From assembly GCA_045580025.1 (NCBI GenBank), contig JAZNNB010000023.1, positions 1 to 49,808 on the forward strand: a DNA stretch of 49,808 bases, read 5' to 3'. Numbering within the stretch: the first letter of the stretch is position 1; each line of letters starts with the position of its first letter. Below, one piece after another: positions 43,374-49,808 of this stretch. The translations under genes were made by a program, and so were the position numbers. The DNA comes from SIG440 sp045580025. Its GTDB lineage: Bacteria > Bacillota > Clostridia > Monoglobales > Monoglobaceae. A model generated the notes under the pieces. It was not told where the DNA came from. It was given only the letters and a program-made list of their open reading frames with translations, and searched no databases.

Positions 43374-43760
43374 CTATCTCTCAACCTTTTCTGTCCTGAT
43401 TTCAATTTTTTCCGCAAAAAAACATCTGATGAGCACAACCCCCAAGCCAAGCCCCAAAAGTGCGCTCAGAAACGCCGCCCAGTCTCCACCAAGCTTTGCC
43501 CCTATTGCCCCGCCAACAATCAAAAGTACCGTGAGCAAAAGATACCCTATTGCAGAAGATTTAAGAAAAGTTTTGTCGTCTGTCACAAGACGCACCTTGT
43601 CCCCCACCTTGAAATCATTATTGGGTACAATCATAGTCATTTCTCTGCTGTTCTTACAAATTCCGCAAGCCGCACAATTTTCACCGCACGCCGAATCACG
43701 AATAACAGTAACAATCGCTTTATCTTTTTCTATTTTTGTTACAGTGCCGAATTTTTCCAT
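43374..43760 (-). CDS. RseC/MucC-like membrane protein
   Basis: About 128 residues. The N-terminal half has a Cys cluster (CGENCAACGICKN, about residues 23-35) that could bind an iron-sulphur centre. The second half has two membrane helices (residues 73-95, 98-120). This is the SoxR-reducing system protein RseC family, linked elsewhere to Rnf-type electron transfer. ATG 43760 is 12 bases from AAAGGG; a TTG at 43769 sits closer and overlaps the recN stop. Both are possible. The partner in this cell is unknown. Confidence 0.85.
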   Translation of the reverse strand: MEKFGTVTKIEKDKAIVTVIRDSACGENCAACGICKNSREMTMIVPNNDFKVGDKVRLVTDDKTFLKSSAIGYLLLTVLLIVGGAIGAKLGGDWAAFLSALLGLGLGVVLIRCFFAEKIEIRTEKVER

Positions 43761-43765
43761 AAGTC

Positions 43766-45460
43766 TCAAATTCCCTTTTTCTTTTTCGCCATATCAAGCA
43801 TTTCAAGTGCGCTGCTCCGTGTCAGGTCAGTAACCGAAACACCCCCGATTATACGAGCAAGTTCATCTGTTCTTCCATCATCATCAAGGCATATAACCTC
43901 TGTCTTGGTACTGCTGTCAGTAGAATTTTTCTGAATGAGAAAATGGCTGTCTGCCATACTTGCAATCTGTGCCAAATGGGTGATTGAAAACACCTGACGT
44001 TTTTTCGCAAGTGCAGAAAGCTTTTCGGCTATTTTTTGAGCCGCCCTACCGCTGACGCCTGTATCAATTTCGTCAAAAATCATAGTATCCTGAGTTCCCA
44101 TATCCGAAAGAACAGATTTCACCGCAAGCATAATTCTTGAAAGCTCGCCACCTGATGCAATTTTTGACATAGGCTTTAAATCCTCGCCCGGATTGGTGGA
44201 AATAAGAAAACGAACCTTATCTTTGCCATTTTCGGTGTAGGAGACACTATTTTCATTTTCGTTATCCAAAATTTCAATAGCAAATCTCACCTTGGGCATA
44301 TCAAGTTCAAAAAGCTCATTTCTTATCTGTTCTTCAAGATTTTTTGCTGCATCTAGTCTTAGGGCAGTAAGCTTTTCTGCCGAAGCTTTAAGTTCTTCTT
44401 CTACCGCCGCAAGTTCCCTTTCAATTTCTCCAAGACGCTCATCACTTTTTTCAATTACTTCTGCCTCTGCCTGTGCATTTTCATAATATTTAAGGATTTC
44501 CTCTATGGAATTTCCGTACTTTCGCTTTAAACCCCTTATGGTATCAAGCCGTTCTTCAATAAAGTCAAGCTCTGCCATACTGAATTCTGCGCCTGAGATA
44601 TATTCGTTTATTTCCGATGCTATGTCCTCAGTGTCAGCTATAACTGCGTCAAGACGATTTCCGCAAGTTTCAAGCTTTGGCAAAAATCTGCTTATTTCCC
44701 AAATGTTTCTTTGAGCCTTTTTTAAAAGGTCATAGGCAGAAGTCTCCTCACCACCATAAAGGGCACTATATGCAGCCCCCGCACCTTTTGTTATACTTTC
44801 CATATTGTAAAGATATTCACGGCGCTCCTCAAGACTTTCATCTTCCCCTGTTTTAAGTTTCGCACTTTCTATTTCATCAATCTGAAACTCCAAAAGCTCC
44901 ATTCGTCTTATCTTTTCTTCCTTTGAGGCTGAAAGTCTTTCTTTTTCCTTTGAAAGCTCTTTCATATTCCCGAAGACCTTTTTATAGTCTTCAAGTTTCT
45001 CATTAACTCCACCAAATTCATCCAAAAGCGCCAGGTGTTTCTTTTCATCAAGTAGCGAATGGTTGTCACTTTGTCCGTGTATATCAATAAGCATAGCCGA
45101 AATTTCACGAACCACCGCCTGAGGCATAGCAATGCCGTTTATGTGGCAGAGCGACTTTCCGTCAGCGGTGATTTTTCGGTTTATAAGCACCACCCCATCA
45201 TCACATTCAACACCCATATCCGACATTCTTTCCAAGACCTCATTGCTGGACACAAAAAAGCAGGCACTAACCACCGCTGCATCGCATCCGCTCCGCAGCA
45301 AATCGTGGCTTGTCCGTCTGCCAAGGGCCATACCGATTGAGTCGATAAGGATTGACTTGCCTGCTCCTGTTTCGCCCGTAAGGACGTTAAAGCCGGGAGA
45401 AAATTCAATATGCACTTCATCAATAACAGCAATATTTTTTATATGTAATTCTTTAAGCAT
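43766..45460 (-). CDS. recN: DNA repair protein RecN
   Basis: A 564-residue SMC-like ATPase acting in double-strand break repair. The N-terminal Walker A is GETGAGKSILIDSIGMALG (residues 31-49). There is a central coiled coil broken by a hinge (about 150-380), and C-terminal signature and Walker B regions IASGGELSRIMLAVK and TMIFDEIDTGVSG, then ITHLAQIAS. AAAGGCTGTGAG precedes the ATG. It follows nadK by 27 bases; argR, often between them in Firmicutes, is absent. Confidence 0.97.
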   Translation of the reverse strand: MLKELHIKNIAVIDEVHIEFSPGFNVLTGETGAGKSILIDSIGMALGRRTSHDLLRSGCDAAVVSACFFVSSNEVLERMSDMGVECDDGVVLINRKITADGKSLCHINGIAMPQAVVREISAMLIDIHGQSDNHSLLDEKKHLALLDEFGGVNEKLEDYKKVFGNMKELSKEKERLSASKEEKIRRMELLEFQIDEIESAKLKTGEDESLEERREYLYNMESITKGAGAAYSALYGGEETSAYDLLKKAQRNIWEISRFLPKLETCGNRLDAVIADTEDIASEINEYISGAEFSMAELDFIEERLDTIRGLKRKYGNSIEEILKYYENAQAEAEVIEKSDERLGEIERELAAVEEELKASAEKLTALRLDAAKNLEEQIRNELFELDMPKVRFAIEILDNENENSVSYTENGKDKVRFLISTNPGEDLKPMSKIASGGELSRIMLAVKSVLSDMGTQDTMIFDEIDTGVSGRAAQKIAEKLSALAKKRQVFSITHLAQIASMADSHFLIQKNSTDSSTKTEVICLDDDGRTDELARIIGGVSVTDLTRSSALEMLDMAKKKKGI

Positions 45461-45487
45461 TTTCTCACAGCCTTTCTTCTTTTATTT

Positions 45488-46336
45488 TTAATCTGAAAGC
45501 TTTTGACTTATTACGTCAAAATACTCCCTTGAGTTTACATTTATAAGGGGAACCCGTTTTTCGCTTCGTACCACCTCTATGTATTCATTTCTTCCAAGCC
45601 GCTTTGCTAAGATTCCATCAACCTTGAGATCAACCTCGCTGCAATAAGCTGCATCAAATTTGACCGTTACCGAAAACTCCGGCGGTATCACCATACATCT
45701 TGACTTCATTGTGTGAGGACAAACCGGAGTCACAATCATACAGTCAAGCCCTTTGTGTACAATAGGGCCTCCACAAGAAAGGGAATACGCCGTTGAGCCA
45801 GTTGATGTAGCAATAATAATTCCGTCAGCAAGGTATCGGCTTGCTTCGGTATTATTGACTTCCGCAGTAAGAGAAATCATTTTTGACTGGTCGCCACGAA
45901 TGATAATATCATTTAAAGCAGTAACGGTTTCCAAAACACATCCGTCCTTTATCACTTTTGCATCAAGCATCATTCTGTTTTCCACAGAAAACTCTCCCTC
46001 AAGAATTTTCACAACATTTGAAAGGTCACCTTTTTCCGCCTGAGTCAAAAAGCCAAGGTGTCCAAGGTTTATACCTGCAATGGGTACCCTGCTTTCTGCT
46101 GCCTGATTTACAATTTTAAGGATTGTACCGTCACCGCCAAGGGCAATCACCATATCGCATTTTTCAAACAGCTGGTCGCCACAAACAAAGGTCACGCCAC
46201 TTTCATCAACGTAAGATTTAAGCGATTCATCAAGAATAATATTCTTATTATATTTTTTAAGGAGCAAAATCACCTCTTTTGTCACCTCGAGACTCTGGTC
46301 CCTGTCCCGATTGACAAAGAGTGCAATATTTTTCAC
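45488..46336 (-). CDS. nadK: NAD kinase
   Basis: A 282-residue enzyme that makes NADP from NAD and ATP. The GGDG motif ALGGDGTILKIV is at about residue 65, with INLGHLGFL after it. The NE/D-type region LNDIIIRGD and the core GIIIATSTGSTAYSLSCGGPIVH (the conserved glycine-rich NAD site) are present. The start is GTG at 46336, seven bases after GGAGGG; an upstream TTG overlaps that site. It lies between tlyA and recN. Confidence 0.95.
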   Translation of the reverse strand: MKNIALFVNRDRDQSLEVTKEVILLLKKYNKNIILDESLKSYVDESGVTFVCGDQLFEKCDMVIALGGDGTILKIVNQAAESRVPIAGINLGHLGFLTQAEKGDLSNVVKILEGEFSVENRMMLDAKVIKDGCVLETVTALNDIIIRGDQSKMISLTAEVNNTEASRYLADGIIIATSTGSTAYSLSCGGPIVHKGLDCMIVTPVCPHTMKSRCMVIPPEFSVTVKFDAAYCSEVDLKVDGILAKRLGRNEYIEVVRSEKRVPLINVNSREYFDVISQKLSD

Positions 46337-46354
46337 TTGGCATCCCTCCAAAAT

Positions 46355-47146
46355 TTAAAGATTGTGCGATTTTTCAACTAACGCCTCTATATCAAAGCTT
46401 TCGCTTTCATCACTTGTTTTTTTGATATACATGAGGTATTCAATGTTTCCCTCAGGGCCCTTTATAGGCGAAAAATCAAGTCCTTTCACCGAAAAGCCAA
46501 CTTCCTTTGTGAACTCCAAAACCTTTTCAATAACTTCAATATGCGTGGATTTTTCTCTTACCACGCCCTTTTTGCCTACCTTTTCACGACCTGCTTCAAA
46601 CTGGGGTTTTATAAGACAAACTCCGCATCCCCCATCTTTCAAAAGGTCAAATGCCACCGGCAAAACAGGCTTTAATGATATAAACGAAACATCCACCGAG
46701 AAAAAGTCCAAAGGCTCTTCAACAAGGCTTTTGTCAATGTAACGGATGTTTGTACGCTCCATATTCACGACTCTTTCGTCTTGTCTTAGTTTCCAAGCCA
46801 ACTGACCATAACCTACATCAACCGAATATACCTTTTTTGCACCATTTTGAAGCATACAGTCGGTAAAACCACCCGTTGATGCACCTATGTCCATACACAC
46901 CGAATCAAAAAGGGAAATCGGAAACACTTTCATCGCTTTATCAAGTTTCAGCCCGCCACGGCTCACAAAGGACGGCCCCTTGCTTCGTATTTCAATTTTT
47001 TCAGTGCCCTTTATGGTTTCGCCGGCTTTCATTGCCTTTTGGTTGTCAATATAGACATCCCCTGCCATAATCATCGCCTGAGCTGCACTCCTGCTGTTTG
47101 CCAAGCCATGCTCCACCATATATAAATCAAGCCGTTCTTTACTCAA
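46355..47146 (-). CDS. tlyA: TlyA-family rRNA methyltransferase
   Basis: About 263 residues. An S4 RNA-binding domain covers residues 1-60 (ERLDLYMVEHGLANSRSAAQAMI). An FtsJ-like methyltransferase follows with FVSRGGLKLDKA, the SAM site VCMDIGASTGGFTDCMLQNGA (about residues 80-100), and SVDVSFISLKPVLP. TlyA methylates 16S/23S rRNA 2'-OH groups. The best start is TTG at 47146, placed six bases after AAGGTGA and overlapping the dxs stop by eight bases; GTG at 47155 is inside that ribosome site. Confidence 0.92.
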   Translation of the reverse strand: MSKERLDLYMVEHGLANSRSAAQAMIMAGDVYIDNQKAMKAGETIKGTEKIEIRSKGPSFVSRGGLKLDKAMKVFPISLFDSVCMDIGASTGGFTDCMLQNGAKKVYSVDVGYGQLAWKLRQDERVVNMERTNIRYIDKSLVEEPLDFFSVDVSFISLKPVLPVAFDLLKDGGCGVCLIKPQFEAGREKVGKKGVVREKSTHIEVIEKVLEFTKEVGFSVKGLDFSPIKGPEGNIEYLMYIKKTSDESESFDIEALVEKSHNL

Positions 47147-49004
47147 TTTTATCACCTTCGCTAAGACTCATCATTATTTTTTCTGCAATTCCTCTTCCAT
47201 CAATGCCTGCATCCTTTTTCTGTTCGCCTATGGTTGCACACTTTAATGGTTTATCAGAAAACCCAAGTCCAAGTATTTCTTTTCCCAAAATTCTTCTCAC
47301 AGTATCTGCAAGTCCACCAATGCTCACATTGTCCTCACAGGTAACAATAAGCCTCTTGCCGTCAGATAATTCTTTGAGCAATTCTTCATCAAATGGCTTT
47401 AAAAATCTCGCATTCATAACCGCCGCAGAAATCCCTCTTTCCTGCAAAATTTCAGCAGCGACCATTGCCTCACATACTTCACTTCCCAGTGCCACAATCA
47501 GCACATCACTTCCCATGCGTTCCAAGATTCCACAGCCGTCTTTTATTTCACCTGTCAATTCCCGTTCAATGCCATCACTCCCCCTGGGGTAGCGTATAGC
47601 AACAGGACAATCACATTCACATACCGCAAATTTAAGCATCGCACGAAGTTCTTCCCCTGATGACGGAGCAAGAATTTTCATATTCGGTATATGTGAAAGA
47701 TACGAAAAATCATATATACCCTGATGGGTTTCACCGTCATTTCCCGTTGCTCCGGCTCTGTCAATGGCAAAAACTGTATGCAGATTCTGGAAAGCAACAT
47801 CGTGAACAAGCTGGTCATATCCCCTTTGAAGAAAGGTTGAATACACCGCAAAAACAGGTACGAGCCCTGATTTTGCCAATGCCGCTGAAAAAGTCACTGC
47901 ATGACTCTCAGCAATCCCCACATCAAAAAATCTGTCTGGAAACTCCTTCGAAAATTCTGTAAGTCCCGTTCCGTCGGGCATAGCCGCCGTGATACAAACA
48001 ATTTTTTCGTTGTTTTTTGCAAGATTAGTTATTTCACTGCCAAACACATTGGAATAGGTGCATTTTGAAGAAACCGCACTTGCACCGGTTTTTGGGTCAA
48101 ACTTCCCTATGCCATGGAATTTTGCCGGATCATTCTCGGAGGGCGCATAACCCTTTCCCTTTTGAGTCACAGCATGGACAATCACCGGTCTTCCAAGACT
48201 TTTGGCATAGTTCATAATGGTAATAAGCTCCTTAAGGTTATGCCCATCAACCGGTCCAAGATATTCAAGCCCCATATTTTCAAAAAGTTTTTTCTGCAAA
48301 AGCAACTTTTTAACAAACCGCTTGCTGCTGTGAACGAAACGTCTGAAAGGTTCACCCACAACAGGAAACCCTTTAAGAAAGCTGTTTGCTGAAACTTTAG
48401 CATTGATATATTTTGGCTTGCTCGTCATTCGCCTTAAATACTGAGAAAGTCCACCCACATTTTCTGATATGGACATACCATTGTCATTTAAAATCACAAT
48501 AAGAGGAAGTCCGCTACTTCCTGCATGATTAAGAGCCTCATATGCCATACCGCCGGTCAGGGCGCCATCACCGATAACAGCGACAGCACAGGCATCGTTT
48601 TTTGACATTGCAAAAGCTGTTGCAAAGCCGAGAGCCGCCGAAACCGAAGTTGATGAATGACCGGTATTGAAAGCATCCATTTCACTTTCTTCGGTTTTCG
48701 GGAAGCCGCTTATTCCACCTTTTTGGCGAAGAGACAAAATTTTTTCTTTCCTTCCGGTTATTATTTTGTGAGTGTATGACTGATGACCCACATCCCAGAC
48801 AATTTTATCAGAAGAAAAGTCAAAAACCTTGTGCATAGCAAGCGTAAGCTCCACAGCGCCAAGGTTTGAAGACAGATGTCCCCCATTTTCAGAAACAGTA
48901 TCAATCAAAATTTCACGGATTTCTTCCGCAAGAATTTCAAGCTCCGATATATTCAATTTTTTCAAATCCGCTGACGAATTAACTCCGTCCAATACTTTTT
49001 TCAT
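47139..49004 (-). CDS. dxs: 1-deoxy-D-xylulose-5-phosphate synthase
   Basis: A 621-residue thiamine-diphosphate enzyme joining pyruvate and glyceraldehyde 3-phosphate, the first step of the MEP isoprenoid route. Conserved features are HLSSNLGAVELTLAMH (about residue 42), VGHQSYTHKI, and the ThDP/Mg motif GDGALTGGMAYEALNH with NDNGMSIS (about 145-180). Further on are the transketolase domain with AESHAVTFSAALA, and DRAGATGNDGETHQG (about 420). The ribosome site is weak (TGGTG). It is the second gene of the minus-strand group. Confidence 0.97.
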   Translation of the reverse strand: MKKVLDGVNSSADLKKLNISELEILAEEIREILIDTVSENGGHLSSNLGAVELTLAMHKVFDFSSDKIVWDVGHQSYTHKIITGRKEKILSLRQKGGISGFPKTEESEMDAFNTGHSSTSVSAALGFATAFAMSKNDACAVAVIGDGALTGGMAYEALNHAGSSGLPLIVILNDNGMSISENVGGLSQYLRRMTSKPKYINAKVSANSFLKGFPVVGEPFRRFVHSSKRFVKKLLLQKKLFENMGLEYLGPVDGHNLKELITIMNYAKSLGRPVIVHAVTQKGKGYAPSENDPAKFHGIGKFDPKTGASAVSSKCTYSNVFGSEITNLAKNNEKIVCITAAMPDGTGLTEFSKEFPDRFFDVGIAESHAVTFSAALAKSGLVPVFAVYSTFLQRGYDQLVHDVAFQNLHTVFAIDRAGATGNDGETHQGIYDFSYLSHIPNMKILAPSSGEELRAMLKFAVCECDCPVAIRYPRGSDGIERELTGEIKDGCGILERMGSDVLIVALGSEVCEAMVAAEILQERGISAAVMNARFLKPFDEELLKELSDGKRLIVTCEDNVSIGGLADTVRRILGKEILGLGFSDKPLKCATIGEQKKDAGIDGRGIAEKIMMSLSEGDKIE

Positions 49005-49018
49005 AAGAACACCAATAT

Positions 49019-49603
49019 TTACTTACTCCAGAATTTCAAAACAGCTATTGCTCTTGCAGAATTATATACAATAAAGCTGCTGTATTTGATAGCAACAGTC
49101 TTTCCCACAGCCTTTCCTCCCACAGTAAGCGCCGCAACCGATGCCGTAATCACAAGGCTGAGTAGCACGCTGCTGAGACCCGGGGAAATTGTTACGATAT
49201 AGGCAACCACCGCTGCCGCTGCAGAACCACTTATAATGCCGCAAATATCACCGATAACATCGTTGCAGAAGTTTGAAACCTTGTCCTTTGACTTAATAAG
49301 CAAGATAGCACGGTCGGCATACTTTACACGTTTTGCCGCCATAGAATGAAACGGCGCTTCGTCTGCAGTAGTAACCGCCATACCGATTATATCAAACAAT
49401 ATGCCTATAAAAACAATAACCAACAATATAAGTACTGCTATCCAGATGTTTACCATCTGCGCAAGTCCGCTTGACAAAATATTAAAAAAACCTGACAAAA
49501 CAAAGGTAATAACAATAGTTTTTATAACCCAAGCCTTGTCTGACTTTTTAAACTTAGCAGGCTTAAACTTCACTTTTTGTTTTCGATGCACGTCATCTTT
49601 CAA
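49019..49603 (-). CDS. Predicted membrane protein upstream of dxs
   Basis: A 194-residue protein with a basic cytoplasmic N-terminus (KVKFKPAKFKKSDK) and about four hydrophobic segments (residues 27-47, 50-75, 120-140, 145-170). A conserved-looking middle region reads GMAVTTADEAPFHSMAAKR. It resembles small clostridial membrane proteins encoded before dxs; the ADEAPFHSMAA stretch recalls the DUF21-type helix of CorB-like proteins, which is only an impression. The start is TTG at 49603. An ATG just upstream opens a four-codon frame whose TGA overlaps the TTG. Confidence 0.75.
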   Translation of the reverse strand: MKDDVHRKQKVKFKPAKFKKSDKAWVIKTIVITFVLSGFFNILSSGLAQMVNIWIAVLILLVIVFIGILFDIIGMAVTTADEAPFHSMAAKRVKYADRAILLIKSKDKVSNFCNDVIGDICGIISGSAAAAVVAYIVTISPGLSSVLLSLVITASVAALTVGGKAVGKTVAIKYSSFIVYNSARAIAVLKFWSK

Positions 49604-49641
49604 TCAATATTCATCTCCGTAAAATTTAATAAAAATTAAAG

Positions 49642-49806
49642 GGTAGCATATACAGTAAATTTTGTGTCATAGGTCAGGTTGGCTTTCCCGACGGGTTGCC
49701 CAATCGTCGCCGAAAGGGAAGTTCCCTTTTAAAACCCGTCACGCATCGTTACCAAATGCGTTACCTGATTGCCACTGAGTACACACTACAATCCTGTATA
49801 TGCACC
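49642..49806 (-). ncRNA. Unidentified structured RNA or leader element
   Basis: Nested complementary arms: GCATATACAG (49646-49655) with CTGTATATGC (49794-49803); TCAGGT (49674-49679) with ACCTGA (49763-49768); GACGGGTT (49690-49697) with AACCCGTC (49733-49740). Inside are AAAGGG/CCCTTT (49713-49729), ACGCAT/ATGCGT (49741-49761) and GATTG/CAATC (49767-49793). The strand is uncertain; minus would make it the leader of the dxs-group operon. It may extend past the window. It does not match RNase P, tmRNA, 6S, SRP or common riboswitch motifs as I know them. Confidence 0.45.
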
Positions 49807-49808
49807 GG

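Noticed and set aside
49642..49808. Cobalamin riboswitch in the right-edge element
   Set aside because: Minus-strand AAAAGGGAA and plus-strand GCCACTG recall conserved pieces of that class, but they lie on opposite strands and the core (GGTG...CCCCGCAACTGTAA) is missing.
1..49808. tRNA, rRNA, CRISPR array, IS element or prophage
   Set aside because: No cloverleaf with TTCGANTC-type arm, no regularly spaced repeats, and no transposase or phage proteins were recognised on either strand.

Overview
The window is from a low-GC, Gram-positive, anaerobic bacterium of the class Clostridia. The evidence is a CtsR-McsA-McsB-ClpC heat-shock operon, YlxM next to Ffh, paired M16 peptidases of the YmfF/YmfH type, a reverse-order rubrerythrin with a PerR-like regulator, sigma-A promoters of TTGACA-17-TATAAT form and strong GGAGG ribosome sites. 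Genus cannot be fixed from sequence alone. Most of the window is ordinary chromosome, dense and mainly on the minus strand, with plus-strand blocks at 9.0-13.5 kb and 34.1-37.8 kb. No tRNA, rRNA, CRISPR array, insertion sequence or prophage was seen.

Layout. 0-6.5 kb (minus): a zinc-type ABC importer runs into two M16 peptidases, lgt, ylxM and the start of ffh. 6.6-8.9 kb (minus): an AzlCD-type exporter followed by malic enzyme, ending in a strong terminator. 9.0-13.5 kb (plus): ctsR-mcsA-mcsB-clpC behind a CtsR operator. 13.5-18.4 kb (minus): an amidohydrolase, a GntR-regulated ABC-2 transporter and a PepSY lipoprotein. 18.7-21.5 kb (minus): an operon of a sugar-transfer-type ATP-grasp protein, a 30-residue membrane peptide and a sodium:solute symporter. 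21.5-26.8 kb: two large gene-poor spacers around one secreted protein of 1407 residues; the first spacer holds a rubrerythrin gene remnant, the second a leader RNA that looks like an attenuator. 26.8-34.0 kb (minus): reverse rubrerythrin and perR, a ZIP transporter, a Cys-rich small protein, EF-P, an M24 peptidase, an endonuclease IV-like protein, YqeG, YqeY, S21 and a TepA-like protease. 34.1-37.8 kb (plus): metA, a CpXC protein, an M23 peptidase and a polysaccharide deacetylase. 37.8-49.6 kb (minus): a modular secreted protein, a second deacetylase, an HD phosphohydrolase, an ABC-F ATPase, an RseC-like protein, and the recN-nadK-tlyA-dxs group. The last 165 bases hold an unidentified element with nested inverted repeats.

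Functional themes are metal supply (zinc ABC importer beside zinc peptidases, plus ZIP), protein quality control (CtsR regulon, TepA, M16), oxygen defence (PerR and rubrerythrin), and envelope work (Lgt, M23, two deacetylases, secreted modular proteins). The least explained parts are the ATP-grasp/30-residue peptide/symporter operon, the giant secreted protein with its switch-like leader, a terminator whose 3' arm is also a ribosome binding site, and the structured element at the right edge.
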